Positions 8,931-17,808 of a DNA stretch of 55,000 nucleotides are shown piece after piece. This DNA comes from Cereibacter johrii. Lineage in GTDB: Bacteria; Pseudomonadota; Alphaproteobacteria; Rhodobacterales; Rhodobacteraceae. The DNA lies in NCBI RefSeq assembly GCF_001720585.1, contig NZ_MABH01000164.1:1-55000 (forward strand), in the 5' to 3' direction. Below the pieces are notes generated by a model. That model saw nothing but the letters and a program-made list of their open reading frames with translations, did not search any database and was not told where the DNA came from. The position numbers and the translations under genes were made by a program. The number at the start of each line of letters is the position of its first letter. Position 1 is the first letter of the stretch.

Positions 8931-9289
8931 GCGCCTTCCAGCACCCGGATCAGTTGCGCGAGGCCCGAGGGCGACAATCCTTCTATCCCGCGCAGGCGCC
9001 GGCCGTTCACGAGCACGATCTCGACCGGTGGGGTCGCCGCGGGAACCGACGGGACGCTGTTCTCTGGCGTCATCTCGACCGGCAGGAACCCGGTCTCATC
9101 TGAAAGGCTCTCGCCCCGCCGCCGGAACTCCGCCCGCCACTGATAGATGTGCTGCCGGGTCAGATCATGACGACGGGCGACATCCGCAACGCGCGCCCCA
9201 TTCACACCCACCTCCGCCAGGATCGACCGCTTCTCCGCATCCGACCACCGGCGTCGCCGCTCGACCCCCGTCAAAATCTCTTGCCGCAT
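8927..9289 (-). CDS. tnpA: IS66 accessory protein TnpA (IS66 Orf1, helix-turn-helix)
   Basis: From the ATG at 9289 the protein has 120 residues and starts MRQEILTGVERRRRWS, the usual N-terminus of this family. A GTG at 9304 would add five. It contains an IS3/IS66-type helix-turn-helix (VADVARRHDLTRQHIYQWR, about 36-54) and a C-terminal segment ending VNGRRLRGIEGLSPSGLAQL. It presumably binds element ends. It is the first gene of the tnpABC operon, overlapping tnpB by 4 bp. Confidence 0.95.
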   Translation of the reverse strand: MRQEILTGVERRRRWSDAEKRSILAEVGVNGARVADVARRHDLTRQHIYQWRAEFRRRGESLSDETGFLPVEMTPENSVPSVPAATPPVEIVLVNGRRLRGIEGLSPSGLAQLIRVLEGA

Positions 9290-9363
9290 GATCCCTTCCG
9301 CCACAGACGCGTCGGTAACGACGTCAATAACGACGGATGGCTAGACCGAAACCGGCAGCATCA

Positions 9364-9389
9364 GAAGGCGGCCACAACCGGGTGCTTAC
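9364..9389. repeat. Right terminal inverted repeat of IS66 element
   Basis: The sequence ends in GGGTGCTTAC and pairs with the left end at 6796-6821. It is immediately followed by the second copy of the target duplication. Confidence 0.9.
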
Positions 9390-9397
9390 AACTTAGG
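9390..9397. repeat. Right target-site duplication of the IS66 element (AACTTAGG)
   Basis: This exact copy of 6788-6795 abuts the right inverted repeat. Confidence 0.9.
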
Positions 9398-9798
9398 CGC
9401 GCGGTGTCCCACGCCCGGAAGGATAGGCTTTAGCAAAATCAAAGGGTTAGAAGGCCGGTGTCCCACGCTGTCTTGATCAGTCGCCGTACGGGAGACCTGG
9501 GATCTGGCACTGAGCACATCATGAAGCGCGCCCCTCCGCGTTTGCTCAGCTAGCGGCCATGCTTGAAAATTGTGTGTGACATGCAAGGCATCGAGCGTCC
9601 GCAGCCAGCCCGAAGCGGCCCCTCGCGCCTAGTCAAGCATAGCGCCAGGAGACGCAGCAGCCTCTTGAGCGGGGGCGGCTTATCCACCACGGCGTAGAAG
9701 GCTCGTTCTAGCCGCTTATCCCAATGCGGTGAACGCGAAGTTTATATCTGCTCGGCGCCGGCTACTGACCCCTCCCAGCCTTACCGGCCAAGCCATTT
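9398..9798. other. Gene-free spacer at the island's left edge, with a 12-bp direct repeat
   Basis: No gene is recognisable in these ~400 bases. GGTGTCCCACGC occurs twice, at 9403-9414 and 9457-9468, on either side of a short AT-rich stretch. This could be a recombination scar. The rest looks like decayed sequence between the IS66 element and the RelA/SpoT-type gene. Confidence 0.5.
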
Positions 9799-10986
9799 CT
9801 ATGTGTCAATATCGTCATCCTTCTTTGGCGCTATCTTTTTGAGCGGGCGTACGTACTTCTTGACAGATGGATCATCCGGTCTGTGATCTGCCTCCATTCT
9901 TCTAATTCGCAAAACGGATTCTTTAATCGACTTTTTGGAGGTCGATGCCACTTCATCAAATGAATCGGCCGAGAACCCAAGCCTCATTATTAAATCCCTA
10001 TTCAGGTCCTCGTTGTTTCCTTTGCTGTCAGATATTTCTCGTTGCGCCCTCTTTTCAAGATAAACTCTTGCATTTTGGTAGTTGGGCGAAATAAATCTAG
10101 AGCTTCTTTCTGCGTTCGTAGCTTGGACTTTATTCGCCAGTTTCCTGAGTATCGTCAGCTCCGACCTCAAGCTTTCATTTTGGTTATGCGCCCTCTCAAG
10201 TTCTTCGATTTTGGCCGATAGCTCTTCATAGGATTTTGTCGCTTCCGCTTCCTTTTGAGCGCCTTCCTCACGGAACCGATTGATATCCTTTGCGAGCTTC
10301 AGTGCGAAAGTCCCCATCTCGTCGGCTGCCCCGCTCAATCTATTGAAGATATTTACAAACTCCAGAACAAGGGGTTCATCAGTAAATTCAGGGTACCGGA
10401 TCATATGGTCGATTTCGCTCCATCCCTCCTCAAATATCGTACGAACCTGAAGTTCGCACTTGATCGAATTCTTTGTGAAGTTAGTGAGAATTATGTAGTG
10501 GATAGACCGGTATCCGTCCGCATGATTTTCGACGTGCAGGCCAAGTTTATCATATAGATCTCGCAGGTCTTGCTGGTCGCCGTTGCGCAGATATGCTACA
10601 GGTTCCTCAGCGACATCCCAAGTTCGAATAATTTCCCCGTGGAGCTTGGAGAAATCTTCTTTCAAGAGATGAAGCACCCTAATACCTATGAGGTCGGTAA
10701 CTACATCCCTATAGTTCTCAATGGATATTGTCTTGTACTTTTCAGATCCAGCCGCCTTTTTCCGGCAGATCTTTGATACTAGGTGTTCCGGTGACTTCAG
10801 TCTCCATCTTACCGAATGGACGCCTGTCATTTTCTGAAGGAAACTGCTTAGACTTATGGCGACATTATGTAACTCGTCGGACCTGCCCATGTAGTCCTTA
10901 TAGATGGCTTCAATAATAGAGCGGTCTTCACCCAGTTTTTCCCATCTATCTTTATCTAGCCCACATTTTTCCCAGATTTCTTCCAT
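9799..10986 (-). CDS. Stand-alone RelA/SpoT-domain protein (nucleotide pyrophosphokinase-like)
   Basis: This 395-residue protein has a (p)ppGpp-synthetase fold at about 55-200. Visible motifs are RLKS (62-65), DLIGIRV (98-104), the G-loop GYRSIHY (158-164) with its base-stacking tyrosine, and ELQVRTIFEEGWSEIDH (178-194) carrying the catalytic glutamate. There is no HD hydrolase, TGS or ACT domain, so it is not the housekeeping Rel. A coiled-coil (about 235-290) and a lysine-rich C-terminal tail follow. It could make an alarmone or act as a toxic synthetase or RNA pyrophosphokinase, as in ToxSAS/CapRel proteins. GC is low relative to flanks. The gene is alone, with no antitoxin visible beside it. 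Confidence 0.8.
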   Translation of the reverse strand: MEEIWEKCGLDKDRWEKLGEDRSIIEAIYKDYMGRSDELHNVAISLSSFLQKMTGVHSVRWRLKSPEHLVSKICRKKAAGSEKYKTISIENYRDVVTDLIGIRVLHLLKEDFSKLHGEIIRTWDVAEEPVAYLRNGDQQDLRDLYDKLGLHVENHADGYRSIHYIILTNFTKNSIKCELQVRTIFEEGWSEIDHMIRYPEFTDEPLVLEFVNIFNRLSGAADEMGTFALKLAKDINRFREEGAQKEAEATKSYEELSAKIEELERAHNQNESLRSELTILRKLANKVQATNAERSSRFISPNYQNARVYLEKRAQREISDSKGNNEDLNRDLIMRLGFSADSFDEVASTSKKSIKESVLRIRRMEADHRPDDPSVKKYVRPLKKIAPKKDDDIDT

Positions 10987-11384
10987 CTAGCTTTTCGCTA
11001 CCTTCCCTATCATGCCGTTTCATAATTGAGTGCGGCCGACTGAAACCAAGCGCCTTCGGACAGTGCGAAAGCGCCTCCATTCACACTTGCGCTTATACGA
11101 CCTAAGTTCAAGTGTGGCGAAGACACAGCCATGCTTTTGAAGCCGTGGCGATGCAGGAACCATATGAGAATAGTGTCGGTGTTAACTATTTGTCACAGCA
11201 CCACGCCGCCACAAGCAGTCTCCCGCGTTGCTTGGCCGAAGCTCTCGGCAACGGAAGGCTTCCAGATCTCTGCATCCCACTAAGGTCGGCCGACCAACAG
11301 TCCGCTTGCTGCGCATAGCGCCCGCTAGTGCCGCCGGGGTTAACGGCCGGCTTCCCCAAAATGCCGGATTTGAACAGCTAGTTT
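10987..11384. other. Spacer with decayed GC-rich repeat sequence, no gene seen
   Basis: About 400 bases separate the RelA/SpoT-type and helicase genes. The part near 11210-11340 is more GC-rich than either neighbour and resembles, loosely, the spacers at 13947-14343 and 17279-17808. Short frames here lack ribosome sites and known motifs. Confidence 0.45.
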
Positions 11385-13946
11385 CTATCTCTTTATGCTC
11401 ACTGGACGAAGCTGGGCACGAATTCCGTCCGGTTGCCACTCTTGCCGACGCGCCATTGCCTCAATCTCCGTAACGCGCGCCGCCGGTGGCATCCGAAACA
11501 AGTTTATCATGCTTTGATCCAAAGCGCGGTAAAAGGACTGAACGTCTTCCAGCAACACAACTTTCATTTTCTCTGATGGATAAGCTTCGGCGACCGCTTC
11601 AGCGCGGGGTGCAAGGAACCAAAGTTCATGGCTAGAATACTCAGGATGCGCAGTAGCGAACCATTGCAAATGATTATGCCCTATCCCAACTTCCTCACTA
11701 TTTAGGAGGCTCTCGGATTTCTTCTTACTCTTCAACGACCAAAGATACGCGGTCTTTGCTCCTTCATGGAGCCAAAGCACATCCAGCGTTGATTCCTGAT
11801 CAGATTCTTGCTCAGGCCTTGACGCTTTAAATCCCAATACCTCGCCCAGAAGGCGGATCGCCTCCTCATGCTGATTTGCAGAAAGAGATGCATCACAGAT
11901 CTTCCTGATGTGGAAATCAAACTTTGACCATGGATTGGACGCAATTGCTCGATCGCTTCCAAAAATCGAAAGCAATGAGGCATGCAGGCTATTCTGCGGG
12001 ATGACGGCTGATGCGACAGAAGCAGATGTCGTTGGGTGAGGAAGAGTGATATCGAAGAATGTTCTCGAGCGGGCGTCAGCATACTGCTTGCTTGCACTCT
12101 CCGGGTCGCCCTCGAGCTCGTAGGTGTGCCCGAGTTGAATGCTATACCACCCAGCCAGTCTTCGGTCCGCAGATGCAACCTCCTGAGCCGCGCTACCAAG
12201 CGCTTCCCGAGCTAAATCCGCGCGACCGTCCCACAAATGCGCAGAAAACTCGGCCTCAGCCTGAGCTGCCTTGAGGATTGCAGCGTCCGTTTCACGCGCT
12301 TGGTTGATTTCCTCTTCAGTCACACCAGTAGCCGAAACGGTATCACGGTAGAAGGTTAGCCAACCGGGATCACGAGAAAGAACCTGGTTGGCCAACGCCG
12401 GGAGAGCATCCACATCTGATATGCCAAACTGATCGACAAGCGACCGGCCAAGCTGAATCTGCCTTTGCAGAAGCGACGGCAGCAAGGCCAAGTTCCGCCC
12501 CTTACTCAACCAGCTGATCAATCTGTCGTCGAAGGAGAAAATAACGCTGTAGTCGTTGCGACCTCTGTTCGTTCGACCAAAAAGCTGCACAATCCGATTT
12601 GCGATCCTAGAAGCGAATGCATTTCGCATCTCAAGGCAGTCAAACTGGTACTGCTCGCAAAGACTGAAACCAGTAGGCAACCCGTCCGCTATCGAAACAC
12701 GACAGGTGCCATGGGGCAGGTCAATCCCATCGACACGAGCAACAAGTGAAAACGCGCCAGGATGCGTCTGACGACGAAATGCCTCAAGCTTCTCCGAAAA
12801 CTCAGTTACATTTGGCGGCACCGCGACCGATTTGTACTTTTCCGCCGCTCGGTAGGACGAAGACGCAATCAGGACTTTGTGCTGCGCCGACAGGCTGCTA
12901 GCAATCACCGAAAACTCAGGGTTTCTGGTACCCTTCCATGTCAATTGGTCGCGGCGCCGAAGAACAACTAGGCGCTCACCTACGCCAGCATCATTCTCAG
13001 GCTCAATTTTCACTGCAGGGCGTTTGCCGAAAGCGCGGCAGAAATCAACCTCGCTGGTGAGCGTTGCAGACAGGTAGACACGCCTTATGTCTCGGGATGC
13101 CAAAAGTTCCAACCTGCGAGACGGAAGGAAAGAAGGAGAAATTTCAACGCGGTACTTTGAGATGAATATTGAGCAATAGGCCAGCTTGTCGGCAAGATGG
13201 CCGAACGCAAAGTCTTGGGCGATATTGTGCCGATGCATCCAAGAAATCAGAGCGCCGCTCTGTGCGATGGACACAACCGCCCCTGGATGCACCATGGTAC
13301 AATTGTATGTGCCCGATCCTCTTAGTATGGCTGCAAGGTGCTCGCGGCGACTAATTGCCTCGAAGTAGGGCAGCACCATCTTGATGAATTCGTTAAAAGC
13401 GGCTTCATTCTTGCTTCGGTCGAACGAAATGGTAAAGCAGTCGCGAATGACCTTCTCTGCCACATGTGCGTCGTCAAAGATAATTGCCCCTGGCCTCAGG
13501 TCTCCGCGAAAAACGGACCTGGAATTGAACAGAGCCTGATAGTTAGTGATGCAAAATCCGGTGCCATTCTCAAAGGCATCATTGGAGAACCGCCCACCTC
13601 CCCTTGTAGTACACGTAAACCCGAGGCGTTCCTCACATTCTTTTCTGGTTTGCCCAACTAGATCGTTTGTTGCACACGCATAGACGACATTCTGGACGCC
13701 CTCATTCATCAAGCTTTGGGCGATGATGATGCCAACGAGAGATTTTCCAGCACCTGTATGGAGCGAGACAAGAACATCATTCTTGTTGCGGTGCTCCTCC
13801 CACTGCTCGAGAGCATGCGATTGGCCCCGCCAAAGGTCGTTAGGCGTGGCGTCCAAAGATGATGCGCTGCGGAAGACATCAATTGGCTTTATTGGTTTCG
13901 ACTGTGTCGAGGGACGGCTAAGTTTATTGAAATCGAAAAGTGACAT
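11385..13946 (-). CDS. Superfamily-2 DExH helicase with C-terminal nuclease-like region
   Basis: In this 853-residue protein, motif Q-like RGQ and Walker A HTGAGKS (63-69) are followed by Walker B DDAH (158-161), a motif III-like SATLTSE (about 295) and motif VI QLFGRTNRGRND. Together they make an ATP-dependent helicase or translocase spanning roughly residues 30-480. A helical TPR-like middle follows (about 520-680). Near 718-763 the pattern STLDVLW...LWSLKSKKKS...NHLQWF resembles a PD-(D/E)xK nuclease core (Asp 722, Lys 739), though Ser replaces the usual acidic residue before xK. It is probably a nucleic-acid-processing defence protein. It may be expressed separately from its neighbours, as ~400-bp spacers lie on both sides. 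Confidence 0.75.
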   Translation of the reverse strand: MSLFDFNKLSRPSTQSKPIKPIDVFRSASSLDATPNDLWRGQSHALEQWEEHRNKNDVLVSLHTGAGKSLVGIIIAQSLMNEGVQNVVYACATNDLVGQTRKECEERLGFTCTTRGGGRFSNDAFENGTGFCITNYQALFNSRSVFRGDLRPGAIIFDDAHVAEKVIRDCFTISFDRSKNEAAFNEFIKMVLPYFEAISRREHLAAILRGSGTYNCTMVHPGAVVSIAQSGALISWMHRHNIAQDFAFGHLADKLAYCSIFISKYRVEISPSFLPSRRLELLASRDIRRVYLSATLTSEVDFCRAFGKRPAVKIEPENDAGVGERLVVLRRRDQLTWKGTRNPEFSVIASSLSAQHKVLIASSSYRAAEKYKSVAVPPNVTEFSEKLEAFRRQTHPGAFSLVARVDGIDLPHGTCRVSIADGLPTGFSLCEQYQFDCLEMRNAFASRIANRIVQLFGRTNRGRNDYSVIFSFDDRLISWLSKGRNLALLPSLLQRQIQLGRSLVDQFGISDVDALPALANQVLSRDPGWLTFYRDTVSATGVTEEEINQARETDAAILKAAQAEAEFSAHLWDGRADLAREALGSAAQEVASADRRLAGWYSIQLGHTYELEGDPESASKQYADARSRTFFDITLPHPTTSASVASAVIPQNSLHASLLSIFGSDRAIASNPWSKFDFHIRKICDASLSANQHEEAIRLLGEVLGFKASRPEQESDQESTLDVLWLHEGAKTAYLWSLKSKKKSESLLNSEEVGIGHNHLQWFATAHPEYSSHELWFLAPRAEAVAEAYPSEKMKVVLLEDVQSFYRALDQSMINLFRMPPAARVTEIEAMARRQEWQPDGIRAQLRPVSIKR

Positions 13947-14343
13947 TGCGCTACCACCTACATTTCCTGAACAACACCGCTAGACGCGAGCAGAGTCAAG
14001 CTCGCAGCCAGAGTCAAGCTCGCAGCGTCGTCATAGTTGTGTTGGGCAAGCGTCTTGCTGCGTTTCGGCTGAACGGCAGCTTCGGCGGCATGCGCCGGGA
14101 CGGCCGACCGGCAGCTCAGGGGCCGGGTGCGCGAAGTTGTGGCGCTCGGTGGAGCAGTAGCAAAGAGGCCGCTTTCTGCGCATCTCCGCCATCCGGGCGC
14201 GGCGCGGCGAATGACCGCAGGCAGCCCTTTGCTGCCCCTCGTGCCACGCGCAGCATAACGCTAGGCGCCGACACGAGGGGCGAAGAGCAGACATTCGCTG
14301 CACAAAAGGCAATGTCTCGTACGGGCAGTAAGCTAAACCTATA
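13947..14343. other. Spacer with decayed repeat sequence, no gene seen
   Basis: This is about 400 GC-rich bases between the helicase and HD/HSP90 genes. The segment 14176-14209 matches 17584-17617 at 32 of 34 positions, so the two spacers share ancestry. A tandem 16-base duplication (CAGAGTCAAGCTCGCA) begins near 13989. No coding signal is convincing. Confidence 0.5.
14176..14209. repeat. Dispersed repeat, copy 1 (34 bp)
   Basis: Begins CTGCGCATCTCCGCCATCC and pairs with the copy at 17584-17617, with two mismatches over 34 bp in the same orientation. It lies in the spacer upstream of the helicase gene. Confidence 0.6.
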
Positions 14344-17220
14344 TTATTCCTTTAGGAAATTCTGACGTATAAATTCGATCCGACCACCAAACTCTTCAAA
14401 AACACCAGGAAATGCGGATTTCCGGTCCTCGAAGGCTACTGGAATAGATACACCTCCCAGCAAATCGGACCATTCCGAACAGAGAAGGCCGGCATCTTCT
14501 CCCCCAGATGAATTCCCTCCCGCAACCATCGAAAAAACGAAAGGCTCTTCGCTCTTGTCGTTCCTCAAAGCTTCTCGGAAGCCCTCTATGACTGAATGTT
14601 TCAGTTCCCCTTTTCGAAGAATCACATGTCCTGGTGAGAACTCTTCGCCATCGTTCACAATCGATTTCATGTAGCTAGTGGGATTTCCCTGCAACACTTT
14701 GTGGACTACCGAACTCGACCACACATTCAACGATGAAAAAGCACCCTTTCGTCCTAGGTAGCCGGAATAAATCTGTTCTCGCAATGTGGCTTGGATATCG
14801 TTCGCATTTTTAGGGGACGCGCCCAATTGCAGCCAGATGACAGATACATCTGAAAAATCAACCTTCAACTCCTTGAGGCGAGCAAGGCCCGACTGATCAT
14901 GGATAAGCAAAATGAAGGGCTTCTGCAGTGAATTTGAGAAATCTGCTAAGCGCCACCCTTCATCCTCCCAGCACCAATGCGACCGCTTCTCACGGTAGTT
15001 ATTGCGAAATGAAATCGATGTGAATTTCGCGACAACTTCTCGCGTCATAATTTTTTCAAACGCATTGATCTCAAATGGCGAGACTTCTGGCGCAAGGGCG
15101 ATAGCTTGTAAAATCAGGTCTTTTGTCAAGCTCAGCTTAAGTTGATCAGCGAGCTTTTCATCCCTTTCCGTAAGACCGTTTCTCTGAAGGTTTAGCGGAA
15201 GGCGTCCATCTTTATCAGTGATGAGTATCGTGGGTGTGCTCAATGATATCCCTGGCGATATATCATTTTCGAAAACCTTGACTCTGTCACCGTAATCGGT
15301 GAGATCGGTTATGTAAATATTATTGGAGTACAGTTTTGCATTGCCATTCGACCAAGGCTTTGCCTTGAACGTCCGATAACTCCACCTCACATTGGCGTAA
15401 TCGCTAGATGGCACACGCACCCATTCGCCTGTATTTTCAGCGGTAAAATGTGCTGGGATCTCTTCTCCACTTTTGTCGACGCGAGCCAGGCGTGGATGTG
15501 ATCCGCAATACCAGTCCCAATTCTTTTGTTGGTCAGAGTTTGAAAGTAACGCTTCAATGCAAGGGTTTTTCTTCGAGTCAATATGGATTGTAATCTTTGT
15601 CCCAATTTCCCGGATGCATTCCGTAACCTCTATCGCTTCGTTGTCGATCTCGGCTGCAAATTTGAGGCCTGTAGCATGGCCAACACGTCTTGTTTCAACA
15701 GCGATAGTGGACCCAATCAAGAAACCGGCCAATGCCCCGACGCCGAACCGTCCAGTTCGTGACACCTCTGACTTTCCGTCTGGTGTCGTGAACTGTTTCT
15801 TCCACTGCGAGCTACTGCGAAAGGAAGCGCCCGCCCGGAGGAAGTAGTTCTGAACCACATCGGCATCCATGCCGATACCCCGGTCTTCCACGACAACGGA
15901 AACCAAGTCTTCGCCTTCATAAACGGGGTAGACTATGACGTCCGCATTATGCCCTGCGAGATCGCCGCTCGGAACCTGTCCCTCAATGTGCTCTCGCTCG
16001 ATGACGGCGTCGATGCTGTTCTGGATCAACTCTCGAAGTCCAATTTCGGGTCTGTTCCCATACAATGGTGCGACGAGCAAACTGAGCAGGTCAGGGCCAG
16101 ATGCCTCGAAGGAGATCTTGCTTGGCAAATAGGGAACGCTCTTCGCAAAGTGTTCCGCATCATCAATGCTTGTCCGCAACCGGCGAAGTCTCAACTGATA
16201 TTTGTCGAAGCCTTGCGCGGCGAACCGTCCGTATACTTCCCCCAACGCAGCCCAAGTCGAATCCAGTTCACGCTGGAATCCCTCAGCCCAAGTCCGAAAC
16301 TTCAAAAATGTAGCCACGGTTTTAGGCATGGCATCCACGAAGATCGCCTCTGGGTCATCGTCAGCAGGGGTGATATTGCGCACGGACTGATGGACTTGCC
16401 ATTCCCCGGTTGAGAATGGGCTACTCAGCTTTCGAAGTTTCAGCGCTGCCTTTGGAGCCCTCTCAGGTTGAATCTGAAGAAAGTCCGCAATTCGAAGAGC
16501 CGCCATCAAAATGGGGGGGTGAACCCTTTGATACTCACGCGCATGAAATCTTTCACCTACAACGTCACAAGCTTTTCGCATGGACATCCCATGACTACGA
16601 GCGATCAAACCTGCAAGTTCCGGCAAATCTCCATGCTCCGTCGTGCAGATCTTAATCCTCTCTCCGTCTGCTCCGGGAAAGCCGAATAGCGCAATCTCGT
16701 GCGCCAATCGCGGATGATGGCGGCGAAGAAACTCCCCAATCAGCAGCTTGTGTTTCGAGGTGAAGTCGTCTGGGTTATCAGGGATATCCGAAATCGGGTC
16801 AGTTGTTCCAAACAGGCTCTTGAGCTTTCGTCCATCAAATCGCTTTGCCTCCAAGATGAACTCATCCCACAGGGTTCGCCATGTCACATTGTCCGCGCTC
16901 GTACGTAATTCGTTTCTGGGATCAATTAAGCTAACGAAACCATCTGAGCTGAGATGCATGCCGCAATCATGAAGGAGCACCGAAAGCGCGAGCACCGCGT
17001 AGTCGGAAGCAGACAATGCCTCCAGTGCGTCCTCTGTCAGGATCCCAAGCGCGGTGTCCAAGACTTCAGTATTATGATTCGGACCGTGATCCGTATACTC
17101 CGGGAAAAATTCGGGCTTCGCGGAGATAATGTGTTTGCTGGAATCAATCGCGCCGTGGACCATCGTCGACAAAGCATTCTCGTTGAAGAGAGCTTCAGAG
17201 ATTTTTTTGGGCAATTCCAT
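14344..17220 (-). CDS. HD-hydrolase / HSP90-like ATPase fusion protein
   Basis: This 958-residue protein starts with an HD-type metal hydrolase domain (about 40-260): DHGPNHN (44-50), LLHDCGMH (83-89) and RHHPRLAHE (168-175) supply the metal ligands. A GHKL ATPase follows: N-box RELIQNSIDAV (396-406), DRGIGM (446-451) and glycine-rich GRFGVGALAGF (490-500), the arrangement of HSP90/HtpG. The last ~400 residues are unassigned. It is far from the housekeeping HtpG, which lacks an HD domain. Such fusions occur in anti-phage islands, where ATP-driven conformational change may gate a hydrolase; that role here is inference. A good promoter and AAGGATGG ribosome site precede the ATG. Confidence 0.75.
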   Translation of the reverse strand: MELPKKISEALFNENALSTMVHGAIDSSKHIISAKPEFFPEYTDHGPNHNTEVLDTALGILTEDALEALSASDYAVLALSVLLHDCGMHLSSDGFVSLIDPRNELRTSADNVTWRTLWDEFILEAKRFDGRKLKSLFGTTDPISDIPDNPDDFTSKHKLLIGEFLRRHHPRLAHEIALFGFPGADGERIKICTTEHGDLPELAGLIARSHGMSMRKACDVVGERFHAREYQRVHPPILMAALRIADFLQIQPERAPKAALKLRKLSSPFSTGEWQVHQSVRNITPADDDPEAIFVDAMPKTVATFLKFRTWAEGFQRELDSTWAALGEVYGRFAAQGFDKYQLRLRRLRTSIDDAEHFAKSVPYLPSKISFEASGPDLLSLLVAPLYGNRPEIGLRELIQNSIDAVIEREHIEGQVPSGDLAGHNADVIVYPVYEGEDLVSVVVEDRGIGMDADVVQNYFLRAGASFRSSSQWKKQFTTPDGKSEVSRTGRFGVGALAGFLIGSTIAVETRRVGHATGLKFAAEIDNEAIEVTECIREIGTKITIHIDSKKNPCIEALLSNSDQQKNWDWYCGSHPRLARVDKSGEEIPAHFTAENTGEWVRVPSSDYANVRWSYRTFKAKPWSNGNAKLYSNNIYITDLTDYGDRVKVFENDISPGISLSTPTILITDKDGRLPLNLQRNGLTERDEKLADQLKLSLTKDLILQAIALAPEVSPFEINAFEKIMTREVVAKFTSISFRNNYREKRSHWCWEDEGWRLADFSNSLQKPFILLIHDQSGLARLKELKVDFSDVSVIWLQLGASPKNANDIQATLREQIYSGYLGRKGAFSSLNVWSSSVVHKVLQGNPTSYMKSIVNDGEEFSPGHVILRKGELKHSVIEGFREALRNDKSEEPFVFSMVAGGNSSGGEDAGLLCSEWSDLLGGVSIPVAFEDRKSAFPGVFEEFGGRIEFIRQNFLKE

Positions 17221-17250
17221 AAAGCAACCATCCTTGTAGAGAGTTAGTGC

Positions 17251-17278
17251 ATTGTACTGAATGTAGCTGCCAGTTCAA
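17251..17278 (-). promoter_or_regulatory. Predicted promoter of the HD/HSP90-like gene
   Basis: On the minus strand TTGAAC (17278-17273) and TACAAT (17256-17251) are separated by 16 bases and lie about 30 bases upstream of the start at 17220. Both boxes are good sigma-70 matches, supporting transcription of this gene on its own. Confidence 0.55.
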
Positions 17279-17808
17279 GTTGCATCGCTCTTCGGGTATA
17301 TCAGGGTGACAAATTAAGCCTTTGACTGTGACGTCACGCTCCCACCGACTTCACCTGTTGGAAGCGGCGCAGCATGTGCTTTACGGTCCGGAGACGCTGC
17401 ATCGCTGCACGTGATACGGTCGCAGATTTCTACATAGAGGCGAGCGCAGCCCTCGACGCTGTTTGGCAGAAAGTCCACAGTCCCACAAAGCGGTCATTCA
17501 GACGCGGTTGTGTGAGCGGCAGCTTAGGGCCAGACGCGTCTTGTTGTCGCCCTTGGCAGGGCAGAAGGCGGGAAGCTCGCAACCTGCGCATCGCCGCCAT
17601 CCGAGCGCGGCGCGGCGCCGGCGCCTTCGAAGAGGGCGGAAAGCCGCCCTGCGGCACCGCCGCATGGCATCCGCAGCATCCTGCGAGACCGGTCAATCGC
17701 ATGCACGGCGCGGGTGCCAGCGAAGCGCAGTGTGCGGACAGCCCGGAGTGGACATCGTGGGCGGCAAACTCTAGACCATGAATAGGACAATCACTTGGCT
17801 CTGGCAGA
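17279..17808. other. Spacer between minus-strand and plus-strand defence modules, no gene seen
   Basis: The first part (to about 17470) is moderately AT-rich. From 17480 to 17760 it turns sharply GC-rich and carries the dispersed repeat at 17584-17617. Short frames on both strands show no known motif and no ribosome site. It looks like scar sequence. Confidence 0.5.
17584..17617. repeat. Dispersed repeat, copy 2 (34 bp)
   Basis: This is the partner of 14176-14209, with 32 of 34 bases identical in direct orientation. The two copies flank the HD/HSP90-like gene, consistent with a shared mobile or repetitive origin of the spacers. Confidence 0.6.

Larger units (their letters stand above)
6796..9389 (-). 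mobile_element. Complete IS66-family insertion sequence (2594 bp)
   Basis: The element carries tnpA, tnpB and tnpC in that order on the minus strand. It is bounded by imperfect inverted repeats that both begin GTAA, and flanked by an exact 8-bp duplication AACTTAGG. All three frames are open, so it may still be active. It sits at the left edge of the accessory island, next to the MTHFR-like remnant. The intact duplication shows simple transposition without later rearrangement at this site. Confidence 0.95.

Noticed and set aside
9403-9468. 12-bp direct repeat as a start of a CRISPR array
   Set aside because: There are only two copies, of 12 bp, with no further units and no cas genes. No CRISPR array was found anywhere in the window.
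10255-10557. Plus-strand frame opposite the RelA/SpoT gene as a possible antitoxin
   Set aside because: It is a shadow of the synthetase gene, with no ribosome site and no antitoxin-like features.
11112-11473. Small frames on both strands in the spacer upstream of the RelA/SpoT-type gene as antitoxin candidates
   Set aside because: No ribosome site, no known motif, and they lie in the scar-like spacer overlapping the end of the helicase gene.
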